From Thinopyrum elongatum (taxonomy: Eukaryota > Streptophyta > Magnoliopsida > Poales > Poaceae), in NCBI GenBank assembly GCA_011799875.1, contig CM022302.1:182582942-182646941 (forward strand): a stretch of 64,000 bases of DNA, read 5' to 3'. Shown here in pieces: positions 35,242-46,300 of this stretch (within the stretch, counting starts at the first letter, position 1; each line of letters opens with the position of its first letter). Under the pieces are notes generated by a model. That model did not search any database. It was not told where the DNA came from and was given only the letters and a program-made list of their open reading frames with translations. Made by a program: the position numbers and the translations under genes.

Positions 35242-36528
35242 TTAATTTAGTATTGAGCACAAAGAAACATATATCGTGCAACAACGAAGTCTAACTCTCT
35301 TCCTATGCATCGGCATGTCATAAAAGAACAATTCATGCATACCAAGTAAAGGCCAATACATAGCATAAGCAGTTTCTTGCAATTTTATTGTATTAGAAAC
35401 ATAGAGAGGTGGAGATGTAGTTCCTCTCTCATAATAATTGCAAGTAGGAGCAGCAAGAACATGCATACTATATTCATCAAAATCATCATGTGTAATAGTA
35501 AAACGCAACCCATCAATATAATCCATAATAACCGCAAACTTTTCCGATATAGTGTAGTTGGGAGAATTCAAAAAGATAACAGGACTATCATGTGTGGGTG
35601 CAATAGCAAAAATTTCTTTCATAACATAGGGAAATATAGCAAGTTCATCTCCATAAGCATAATTCATATTGGCATCATGGCCACAAGCATAACAAGCATC
35701 AATTTCATCAAAAAGGAATATTTCAAATGAATCCAAGGGATCATAGCAATTATCATAGTATTCATCCTTCGGTAGGCACGAAGGGAGATTAAACAATGTA
35801 TGAGTTGAAGAGTTACTCTCATTAGAAGGTGGGCACGGGTAGCTAATCCGCTCTTCCTTCTTTTGTTCTTCGCTCTCCTCATCATCTTTTTCATCTAATA
35901 AGCTCACAGTGTCATCAATTTCTTCTTCCATAGATTCCTGCAAAATATTAGTCTCTTCTTGGACAACGGAGATTTTCTCAATAAACTCATTAATATTGGC
36001 ATTATATTCATAATTCTCATAGTAATATTTAAGTATAGCATAATTTTCAGGTCTGTAAACAGCATCATCATAATTTTCACACTTTTCAAACAAAGATTCA
36101 ATTTCATAAGCACCCTTAAAAGCAACGAATTCTTCTATTTCTTCCACATCATAGTAATCATATATACCATTAGCATAAGAAGCCAAAGTTTCATTATCAT
36201 TAAATTTACATGAAAAGGGAAGGTGTGGAGCCTTCATCCTAGAGCAACAAGTATAACCATATCTCAAGCATAAATTCCAAGCATACCAATGCAACATATG
36301 AATTTGATCCCATAACAATTTCCCTTTTAGAGTTAAGAGATAATCCCTAAAGTATTCACATTGATCCAACGTGTCTCCCATTATCAAGTTGAATGGTGTT
36401 TTCTCAGGATTATCAAAGTAGTGTTTAATATTTTCCACATAACGAGCATTGAGGGTTTTAGGAGGTTCCCCATGTCCATGAGTAACAAGTACACCTAATT
36501 TTTTTGGTATTTTGTGTTCCATATCCAT
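35242..36528 (-). CDS. Element E 428-residue acidic ORF of unknown function
   Basis: An intact ORF starting MDMEHKIPKKLG, 95 bases inside the primer site, where gag is expected. The N-terminal half has a few conserved-looking stretches (LLWDQIHMLHWYAWNLCLRY); the middle is very acidic (EEEIDDTVSLLDEKDDEESE); the C-terminal part includes APTCNYYERGTTSPPLYVSN, shared with the element C ORF. I see no capsid motif, CCHC knuckle, protease, RT or integrase, and no signal peptide. Being open over 1.29 kb in an element with about 5% LTR divergence, it may have been under selection until insertion, but this is inference. It may be a plant-genome hypothetical protein already in databases without a function. 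Confidence 0.72.
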   Translation of the reverse strand: MDMEHKIPKKLGVLVTHGHGEPPKTLNARYVENIKHYFDNPEKTPFNLIMGDTLDQCEYFRDYLLTLKGKLLWDQIHMLHWYAWNLCLRYGYTCCSRMKAPHLPFSCKFNDNETLASYANGIYDYYDVEEIEEFVAFKGAYEIESLFEKCENYDDAVYRPENYAILKYYYENYEYNANINEFIEKISVVQEETNILQESMEEEIDDTVSLLDEKDDEESEEQKKEERISYPCPPSNESNSSTHTLFNLPSCLPKDEYYDNCYDPLDSFEIFLFDEIDACYACGHDANMNYAYGDELAIFPYVMKEIFAIAPTHDSPVIFLNSPNYTISEKFAVIMDYIDGLRFTITHDDFDEYSMHVLAAPTCNYYERGTTSPPLYVSNTIKLQETAYAMYWPLLGMHELFFYDMPMHRKRVRLRCCTIYVSLCSILN

Positions 36529-36623
36529 AAATAAAGATAGAGAACAACTTAGAACAGCAAATAAAATCTACTTAGTGATAAAGCAAACAAGCACACACGA
36601 GAATATTCACCCCACACTATTGC

Positions 36624-36641
36624 TCCCCGGCAACGGCGCCA
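36624..36641 (-). other. Primer-binding site (tRNA-Asp), element E
   Basis: Minus-strand TGGCGCCGTTGCCGGGGA, perfectly complementary to the 3' 18 bases (with CCA) of plant tRNA-Asp(GUC) as I know it. Eleven bases from the LTR at 36653. Confidence 0.88.
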
Positions 36642-36652
36642 GAAAAAGGTCT

Positions 36653-38177
36653 TGATAACCCACAAGTATAGGGGATCAATTGTAGACTTTCTCAATAAGT
36701 AAGAATGTCAAACACAACGAGGAGCTAAAGGTAGAACAAATATTCCCTCAAGTTCTGTCGACCACCGATACAACTCTACGCACGCTTAACGTTTGCTTTA
36801 CCTAGAACAAGTATGAAACTAGAAATACTTTGTAGGTGTAAAGGGATAGGTTTGCAAGATAATAAAGAACACGTAAATAAAAGCTAGGGGCTGTTTAGAT
36901 AAAGAAACAATTAAGTTAGTTTTAGTAGAGAGCTTTTTGTCCAAGAAAGTTATTTGTCCCTAGGCAATCGATAACTAGACAGGTAATCATTATTGCAATT
37001 TTATATGAGGGAGAGGCATGAGCTAACATACTTTCTCTACTTGGATCATATGCACTTATGATTGGAACTCTAGCAAGCATCCGCAACTACTAAAGATCAT
37101 TAAGGTAAAACCCAACCATAGCATTATAAGGTATCAAGTCCTCTTTACTCCCATACGCAACAACCCCCTTACTCGGGTTTAAGCTTCTATCACTCTAGCA
37201 ACCCACCATAAGCGAACCATGAACATATTGCAACACCCTATAGCAGGAATCCCTCACGCTTGCGTGACATGGAGAGCACCATAGGACAGCACCAATAATA
37301 AAACATACAACTCAAATCAATCACGATCATCAATTAACCCATAGGACAAAACAGATCTACTCAAACATCATAGGATAGCCACATATCATTGGATAATAAT
37401 ATATAGTGTTGAGCACCATGTTTAAGTAGAGATTACAGCGGGGAGAAGAGGTGTTACACCGCTGCATAGAGGGGGAGAGAGTTGGTGATGACGGCGGCAA
37501 AGTTGTTGGTGTAGATCGCCGTCACGATGATGGCCCCGGCGGCGTTCCGACGTCACCGGGAGAGAGGGGGAGAGAGCCCCCCTCCTTCTTCTTCTTCCTT
37601 GGCCTCCCCCTAGATGGGAGGAGGGTTTCCCCTCTGGTCCTTGGACTCCATGGCGGTGGAGGGGCGGGAGCCCCTCCGAGATTGGATCTCTCTCTCTGTT
37701 ACCTTCTGTTTCTGCATTCCTGTTTTCTGGCCTTTCATCGTTTCTTAAACTCCCGAAGATCTGTACCTCCGATTGGGCTGAAATTTTAACACGATTTTTA
37801 TCCGGATATTATCTTTCTTGCAGCGAAAGAAGGGTGCCAACCGCCTTACAGGGTGGCCACAAGCCTTCCAGGCGCGCCCAGGGTACGGGGGCACGCCCCT
37901 AGGGCTTGTGGGCCCCTCGGGCATCGTCTCGCGTTGATTCTTTTTCCCAAAAATCACAAATATTCCAAAAAAATCTCCATAAGTTTTTATCGCATTTGGA
38001 CTTCGTTTGGTATGGATATTCTGGGAAACAAAAAACATGCAACAAACAGGAACTGGCACTGGGCACTGGATCAATATGTTAGTCCCCAAAATAATATAAA
38101 AAGTTGCCAAAAGTATAAAAGTTGTAGAATATTTACATGAAACAATTAAAAATTATAGATACGACAGAGACGTATCA
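36653..38177 (-). repeat. Element E 5' LTR
   Basis: 1,525 bases; paired with 29350-30869. Confidence 0.9.
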
Positions 38178-38622
38178 GTGGTACCCATCGATAATGGAGT
38201 CAAGCACCAGGGCCACTGATCCTCCATGATGGATACTGGTCGGATGGTCTCTGTGGTCGAAGGTGATCGGGCACGCCGACCATGGGTTGAATTTCGGGGC
38301 CGCCAGCTCTACGGCGTAGACGTCCAGAAGCGCACGCTTCCTCTCCTTCTTGGGTATGTGCGTGGCGTAGATCATGTTCACATTTTTTACCTCAGGAGGG
38401 AATTGCTTCTGGCCTCCATTGTTCAGCGCGCGAGGCTCATCATCATCCTCGCTACGGGGGCCCTTTCCCTGTTCCTCGGTCGTGAGCTTGTCGGCCTGTT
38501 TGATCACCCAACAGTTATGGTTCGTGTGGTTGGCGGTCTTGTACGAGGTGCCATGGATCTGGTAGGGTCTATCCAGGATCTTGTCTAGCGTGGTAGGTCC
38601 ATCCCGGTTCCTGATACGTCTC
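38178..38622 (-). pseudogene. Element Z gag C-terminal region
   Basis: Reading from 38622: RNRDGPTTLDKILDRPYQIH, NHNCWVIKQADKL, GQKQFPPEVKNVNMIYATHI, WSACPITFDHRDHPTSIHHG and ALVLDSIIDGYH, then across element E into the protease at 29349. This is the gag-to-protease region of a Tat/Fatima-type gag-pol. The gag N-terminus is missing because element F begins at 38623. The ORF extends a few codons into F by chance. Confidence 0.72.
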
Positions 38623-39372
38623 TGATGTCTACTACACAACTTGTTCTTGTAGACTCATGTTGGGCCTCCAAGCGCAGAGTTTTGTAGCACAGTAGCAAAT
38701 TTCCCTCAAGTGGATGACCTAAGGTTTATCAATCCGTGGGAGGTGTAGGATGAAGATGGTCTCTCTCAAACAACCCTGCAACCAAATAATAAAAAGTCTC
38801 TTGTGTCCCAGACACACCAAATACAATGGTAAATTGTATAGGTGCACCAGTTTGGCGAAGAGATGGTGATACAAGTGTAGTAATGATAGTAGATATTTAT
38901 TTTTGTAATAGGAACAATAAAAAATAGCAAGGTAGCAATTGATAAAACGGAGCACAAATGGTATTGCAATGCTTGAAAATGAGGCCTAGGGTCCGTACTT
39001 TCGCTAGTGCAATCTCGCAACAATGCTAATCTAATTGGATCATATAACCATCCCTCAACGTGTGATGAAGAATCACTCCAAAGTTCTTATCTAGCGGAGA
39101 ACATAAGAAGAAATTGTTTGTAGGGTACGAAACCATCTTAAAGTTATTCTTTCTGTTCGATCTATTCAAGAGTTCGTACTAAAATAACGCAAAGTTATTC
39201 TTTCCGTTCGATCTATCCAAGAGTTCATACTAAAATAACACCATATAATACGCATCAGCCAACTCTAATGTCACCTAGATACTCCAATGTCACCACAAGT
39301 ATCCATGAGTTAATTATACGATACGCATCAAACAATTTCAGACTCATAATACTCGATCCAACACAAAGAACC
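38623..39372 (-). mobile_element. Element F 3' LTR, part 1
   Basis: Starts TGATGTCTACTACACAAC on the plus strand, the same LTR type as H1, and stops at the insertion of the Tekay-like element (duplication gaacc at 39368-39372). Contains a local duplication of about 45 bases around 39136-39240 (AAAGTTATTCTTTC repeated). LTR parts 2 and 3 are at 53080-53599 and 61064-61459. Confidence 0.82.
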
Positions 39373-42300
39373 TGTGACGCCCCCGCCTCAATCGTGCACT
39401 AATCATACACGCAACATGCACGATCAAGCACAGGGACTCACGGGAAGATATCACAACACAACTCTAACACAAATAAATGGAGATCTACAATATTACAGAC
39501 CAGGGATCACGAAGATCCGAATACATAACTCAGTCATACAAATATTATCTGAGTACAGACAAAGTTAGACAAGGTTTGCCTTAAGAAGGCTAGCACAAAC
39601 AACGACTCTAGATCGAAAGGCGTAGGCCTCCTGCCTGGGAGCCTCCGATCCTTTTCCTGGTCGGCTGGCTCGATCCAGTAGTAAGTGCCGTCTGGACCCT
39701 CCTGGTAGTAAGCTCCGGCTGGGACATCTGGCTCCGGGGCTCCATCGTCTGATGTATCATCAAGGTGGGGGTATGGGGAAAAGAGAAAGTAAAGCAACCA
39801 TGAGTACTCATCTGAAGTACTCAGCAAGCAAGGATCTATACTACATATGCAACATTATCAATGGAGAAAGGCTGTATATGTGGACTGGGCTGCAGAAATG
39901 CCAGAATAGAGAGAAGGCCTAGTCCTATCGAAGACTAGCATCTTCACGAAGCCATCATCTTGCAGCAATAGAAGAGAGTAGAATAGCATTTTATTTAGCA
40001 AACATGTTGAAGCAAGCCCAGAGATCCTTCCTCGACTCCCAAGCGAGAAAGCGATCCCGAAGCTTCAATTAAGTAACAAGTATCCAGTTCAAGTAGCAGA
40101 TCGGGATACACAAACTGAGCGTCCTTTACCGTAGGACCGACTATTGATAGATCATTCATCCCTGTAGGGGTGCACTACTGTTACCCAACACGCTCGATCA
40201 CCTCTGGCCGGACACACTTGCTGGGTAATGCCCGGCCTCGGGAGATCAACACGAAGCAGCGCCCTACCTAGGCTCGGCAGAGAGGTCAGCACGCCGGACT
40301 AACCTATGCACCCAGAGGTCTTGGGCCATCGCCCTGGGCACCCTGCGCGTTGCGAGACTGGCCGGGGTGCAGGCGCGACACTGAACTCGTCAGTGAAGTA
40401 TCCAGCCCAATCCCGATAATCAGCCCGCACGGTGAACCGTTACATCTGAAGAGCTTTCGGGAGAAACGTACATCGCAGAGGGCCCCATAAACCATTATAC
40501 CGCGTGGTGCTAGTGCGTATAGGGCACGTCGACCCACTCAGATCAAACACCCAAATCCGATATGCTCATTTAGTAACACGCGGAGACAATCAAAGTTTCT
40601 AAAGCTTCGCCACAATATCACACTCGAGTGCCCTTCCGGCACACCCGACATCATAGATCCCCAGCGGGTACCCATCAGGGTTGACCCGCTTGTAACAAAG
40701 GTCAAAGTAACCATGTGGTCATAACATCAAGGGGGAAACCCCGAGGAATCACCCTCGATGGATTCCACTCGATGAAAACATCAGGGTGAACTTATGAGGC
40801 ATCACCCTCGAGGTTCACACTGAGGGGTTGCACGACAGAGTCGTATCAGAAGTGGAGAAGGAGGAATCACGCTCGATGACCACGACCGAACAGCTACACT
40901 GCAGAATATTCATCAGGAGTGCGTTACGAGGTATCACCCTCGGCACCCGAGAGTAACTATGCAGAGTCGTACAACTAAAGGGGGGTGAAGTGATGTGTCG
41001 GTCTCTGGTCGACGATCACATTGATCGAGTCGTCGATGATCAAGCAGGGACAACAAGGGTAAGGTGGTGGGGGTCACTGATGGTTCACTACCAACCTATA
41101 CTAAACAGTTTATCATAGGCAGGTAAGGTAACAATGAACAGGTTACGAAAGCAGGCTATGCATCAGAATAGGAGCAAACATTAACAGTAGAAAAATCTAA
41201 TGCAAGCAGGAGAAATGGAATGGGCGATATCTGAATGCTCAAGGGGGGGCTTGCCTGGTTGCTCTGGCAAGAGAGAGGGGTCGTCAACGGGCTGCTCGTC
41301 TGTAGTGTAGTTGTACCCGGTGGCAGCGTCGTCGGTATCGGCGTCTATCGAGAGAGAAGGAGGGGGAGAGAAACAATAAATTCACGGCAATAATGCAAAC
41401 AATATGTATGACATGCCTAAATGATATGCCGGGGTGTTCTACTGCCTAACTAAATGATTTAGTTAATTTAGGAATTTATCCATATTTATTTAATCAACGT
41501 TGGTCACTATTCATTTATCGAAATCGGTCTAAAAGTTCAAGGTTCATATAGCTAGGGGCATCTGATAATTCTGAGCAAGTTTCATATATAAATTATTTTC
41601 ATCGGAGTTACGGTTTATTTAATATGATTTTCTAAAGTTTTTATTAATTTCTGGAATTTAATTATTTATTTAAATTCAACATTATCCGAAACAGTGTATG
41701 CTGATGTCATCATGATGTTAGCATGATGTCAGCAGTCAACAGTTCGTTGACTGGGTCAAACTGACGTGTGGGTCGTACCTGTCATACTCTGTTAGGTTTA
41801 ATTAGGGTTTAGTTAATCTAACTACTGTTTAATTAGACTAACTAATTAATTAGATTAACTTAATCAGAGTTAATTAACTTAATTAATTCACTAATTAATT
41901 ATTAATTTTTTAATTCATTTTCATTTTCTCTTTTTTTCTTTTTTTTTAAACGTTCTGGGCCATGGGCCCGTTCGGTCAGTGGCTCGGGGGGTGGGGGCCG
42001 CTTGCCAGGGGCCCATAGGACACAAGCGGGCGCACGGGCGCGGCGCGGGGGCGCGGCCAGCGCGAGCCTGGGCAGGCGTGGGCGAGGCAGGCCACGCGCC
42101 GGCCGCGAGGGGCCACGGCGAGGCGAGCGGCGAGGCGGGCTGCGTGCGCGCGCGATCCAGGCGAGCAGTTGCAGCGGGTGCGGGGGGGGGGCGAGCGCGC
42201 GCGGGGCGCAGCGGCTGGCTGAGACGGGGCCTCGCGCGGGAGCAGGCGAGTGAGCTCGCGGGCTTGGCGAGGTGCGGGCGGCGTCGGGCGGAGACGGGCG

Positions 42301-43300
42301 CGCCGGGCGAAAGCGGAGGCGCGAGGTGAGGTGCTGGGCGCGGCCAGGGGCGCACGGCGCGCGCGGTCGACTCGTGGGCAGCGCGCATCGGCAAGGAAGG
42401 ACTGGGCGACGTGGCGAGGTCGTGGCGAACGCACGGGTAGCGCGGGGCATCGGGGCGACGCGGACGCTGCCGTGCCGTGGGCGCGCAGTGGCCGGAGCAA
42501 AGAGGGGGAAACGAGGGCCGGGGGCCTCACGGGCGGTGTAGAGGAACGGGGCCGGTGAGGCTCGGGGTCGGCCGTCGAGGAGGGGACGAAGACGGGGCGA
42601 CGAGGTGGTGTTGGGGACGAGCGTCTTCGGGGCGGCGGCGACGGCGGGGTGGTCCAACGGGCGGCGGGGCGCGTCGGGCCTCTCGCTGGATCTCGATCCA
42701 GAGGAGAGGGAGAAAGAGAAAGTGGATCGGGGTGGAGTGGGGATCGGCTAGGGTTTCTGGGGTCCCTGGGGGGGCATATAGGCCAGGGGGAGTGGGCCGG
42801 CCGGCTGGGCCGTGGCCCAGTTGGGCCTGGGGGGTTTTCTTCTTTTTTTATTTTTGCTTTATTTCTTTTATTTATTCTTATTTTTCTGTTTTGTAAATAG
42901 TTAGGCCTCAAAATGACTTTTGTAAAATATGGCACTTGTTCCATTAAATGCTAGGTATTATCTACTACTGCCAAAAATTGGTTTGGAGACAATTGGAGTT
43001 CACACAAATTTTATAATAAATAAAATGTATTAAACCTTGCTGTTTTGGTAAAGTTAGAGCCACCTAATTAATTTATTAATTATTGGTTACAATTTTAGAA
43101 TAGTCTCTGTAATATTTGTTATTTATTGAACATTTTAGTTTCTATGTTGAACAACTTTTATTTTCCACTCTCATTTAAATTTGAATTTTGACTTAGGAGT
43201 TGAAATGCAATATGATGCTAATGATGATCATGCACTGTTAAACTTGCTGACTTGCCATTATCAAAAGTGATTACTGTGGCTAATGACATGGGGTGTTACA
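39373..43300 (-). repeat. Tekay-like 3' LTR
   Basis: 3,928 bases. A sharply bounded GC-rich block (about 41950-42840) lies beside an AT-rich stretch of TTAATTAA-type repeats (41800-41930). A minus-strand TATA-like motif is at 42774-42781. Compared with the other LTR it lacks about 36 bases near 41570 and has additional GC-rich sequence near 42180-42250. Long ORFs in the GC-rich block on both strands are composition artefacts. Confidence 0.9.
42774..42781 (-). promoter_or_regulatory. TATA-like motif, Tekay-like 3' LTR
   Basis: Minus-strand CCTATATGC followed downstream by AAACCCTAGCCG, a sequence style common in plant 5' leaders. It suggests U3 of about 520 bases and a very long R-U5. Confidence 0.45.
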
Positions 43301-43312
43301 ATTCTCCTCATC
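43301..43312 (-). other. Polypurine tract, Tekay-like element
   Basis: Minus-strand GATGAGGAGAAT directly before the LTR terminus TGTAACACCCC. Confidence 0.65.
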
Positions 43313-43336
43313 TATCAAGAATTCTCGTCCCGAGAA

Positions 43337-46300
43337 TTAAGAGAAAGACTGAAAGAAAGTGGGGTATTCTTCGCGAAGATGATCCTCGCGTTCCCAAGTG
43401 GCTTCATCTTTAGAATGATTCGACCACTGAACCTTGAGGAATTTGATTGACTTCTGACGAGTCCGGTGTTCAGCTTGATCAAGAATACAGATGGGATGTT
43501 CTGGATAAGACAGATCTTCCCGTAATTCAAGCACTTCATGATCCACAGCTCGAATAGGATCCTTGAAGCAGCGACGGAGTTGGGATACATGAAAGACATC
43601 ATGCACCGGTGAAAGATTAGGCGGCAATTGCAACTGATATGCCACTTCTCCTCGGCGGGCAAGAATACGAAACGGGCCAATGTAGCAAGGAGCTAACTTG
43701 CCTTTGATTCCGAACCGGTGAGTGCCTTTCAATGGAGTGACGCGGAGGTAAGCTTGCTCGCCAGGTTGATAGACCATTTCCTGGTGCTTTCGGTCATAGT
43801 TGCTCTTCTGACGAGACTGAGCAGATTTCAAATGTTCACGGACAATGCGGACTTGTTCTTCAGCTTGCTGAACAATGTCCGGTCCGACGAGTGAGCGTTC
43901 CCCAGTTTCTGACCAATTCAGAGGGGTTCGACACTTACGTCCGTAAAGAACTTCAAACGGTGCCATCTTCAGACTAGCTTGATAGCTATTGTTGTAAGAG
44001 AATTCGGCATACGGGAGAGATTCCTCCCATTTCTTACCGAAGGAGATGACGCAAGCTCGAAGCATATCTTAGAGCACTTGATTAACTCGTTCGACTTGGC
44101 CCTGAGACTGAGGGTGAAAAGCGGTACTGAAGGACAGATGAGTTCCCATAGCTTCTTGGAAACTATTCCAAAATCTGGAGGTGAAGAGGCTGCCACGATC
44201 AGAACTGATCTCCAAGGGAACACCGTGGAGTGACACAATTCGGGAAACATACAAGTCTGCTAACTGACTAGCAGTGATTGTCTCCTTAACTGGCAGAAAG
44301 TGAGCAACCTTTGAGAACCGGTCAATGACGACAAAAATAGCATCATGACCCTTCTGAGATCTGGGAAAACCAGTAATGAAATCCATTTGGACCTTGTCCC
44401 ATTTCCATTCTAGAATTTCAAGGGGTTGCAGAGTTCCAGCAGGCCTTTGATGTTCTGCTTTAATGCGGCGGCAAACGTCACACTCAGAAACATAACGAGC
44501 AATGTCTCGCTTCATATTAGGCCACCAGTTTCTCTGACAAATGTCACGGTACATCTTTGTGCTACCAGGATGAATAGACAGAGGAGTGTCATGAGCTTCT
44601 TTCATAACGTGTTCCCTCTCATCCTTGAACTTGGGTACGAAGAGACGGTGTTGGAAGAATAGGATCCCATCATCATCAAGATGGAATTCTAACGGCTTTC
44701 CTTTTTCGAGGTATCGCTTAATCCTTTCAACTTCAGAGTCATACCGTTGCATAGTCTTAATGTTGTGCTCTAAATCTGGTTCAACAACCAGGGTATCTAG
44801 ATAACCCTGTGGAACAATATGGAGGTTCAATTTGCGAAGCTCTTCATGGAGAAGAGGTTGCATTTCCTGAACCATATGGTTGCTGCAATAAGCCTTGCGA
44901 CTCAAAGCATCGGCCATTACATTAGCCTTGCCAGGGGTATATGAGATATTCATATCATAATCGGCAATTGTTTCGAGCCATCTTTGTTGACGAAGGTTCA
45001 GATCTGGTTGAGTATATAGATACTTCAAACTTTGGTGATCCGTGTATATCTCGCAACGGTTACCAAGAAGGTAATGTCGCCATAGCTTCAGGGCATAAAT
45101 AATCGCAGAAAGTTCAAGATCATGCATGGGATAATTTTCTTCATGAGGACTCAATTGTCGGGAGGCATAAGCAATCACTTTGCGCTCTTGCATTAGGACA
45201 CAGCCTAATCCTTGACGAGATGCATCACAGTATATCACGAAATCCTTTTGGGAATCCGGGGGTGCGAGTATTGGGGCAGATGTTAACTTATCTTTTAGTG
45301 TCTGAAAGCTTTCTTGACATTTTTCTGTCCACTCAAATTTAACACCTTTGTGGAGTAGATTAGTAAGTGGCTTTGCAATCTTGGAAAAGTTCTCTACGAA
45401 TCGTCGGCAATAACTAGCGAGTCCGAGAAAACTTCTGACTTGCTTGACATTCTTCGGGGGAGTCCAATTAAGAATAGCCTGAACTCGCTCGGGGTTAACA
45501 GTAATTCCATCCTTGGAAATCACATGACCAAGATAGGTCACTTTAGATAACCAAAACTCACACTTGGAGAATTTAGCATACAATTGATGTTCTCGTAGCT
45601 TCTCCAGTACAAGCCGAAGATGTTCAGCATGTTCTTCTTCAGTCTTGGAATATATAAGGATATCATCCAAATAAACCACGATGAATTTGTCGAGGTAATC
45701 CATGAAGATATAGCTCATCAACCGGGAGAAGGTTGCTGGAGCATTTGTTAAGCCAAACGACATGATAGTGTACTCATATGAGCCATATCGAGTAACAAAG
45801 GCAGTCTTCGGGATATCCTCTTCATGAACACGGATCTGATGATAACCCAACCTCAAGTCGAGTTTCGAGAAGACAGAGGATCCCGCAAGCTGATCATAAA
45901 GATCATTGATCCGGGGCAGTGGGTATTTATTCTGGATTGTGGCTTCGTTAATGGGCCGATAATCCTGAACCAATCGGTTAGTTCCATCCTTCTTCCTAAC
46001 AAAGAGTGAAGGTGCTCCCTAAGCAGAGGAACTGGGGCGGATGAAACCTTTCCTAAGTGACTTGTCAATTTCTTCCTTAAGCTCGAGAAGGTGGTGCGGA
46101 GGCATCTTATAAGGACGCTTCGCAATAGGGACAGTGCCAGGTTTCAAGTCAATGACGAACTTGACAGCTCTAGCTGGGGGTATTCCTGGAAGTTCTTCTG
46201 GAAAGACATCCGAAAAATCTCGAACGACAGGAACGTTCTCGATTCCTTCTTGAGGTGAGGCGTTCAAAGCATTCAGAACATATATCTGAGCTTCAGCGTC

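Larger units (their letters stand above)
29350..38177 (-). mobile_element. Element E: complete non-autonomous LTR retrotransposon
   Basis: Minus strand, 8,828 bases including a solo LTR. LTRs at 29350-30869 and 36653-38177 start TGATAACCCACAAGTATAGG on the plus strand and end GTATCA. A perfect 5-base duplication, gtggt, flanks it (29345-29349, 38178-38182). The primer site matches tRNA-Asp(GUC) at all 18 bases. It carries one 428-residue acidic ORF and nothing recognisable as pol. About 16 substitutions in the first 310 LTR bases by hand count. It splits the gag-protease of element Z. Confidence 0.94.

Noticed and set aside
36624..36641. A tRNA-Asp gene
   Set aside because: Only the 18 bases of the primer site match; there is no D-arm, anticodon arm or T-arm.
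41902..42944. Long Pro/Arg/Ala-rich ORFs on both strands in the GC-rich block (also 51741-52530)
   Set aside because: They occur in all frames, recur in both LTRs with indels that break frame, and have only composition-driven sequence.
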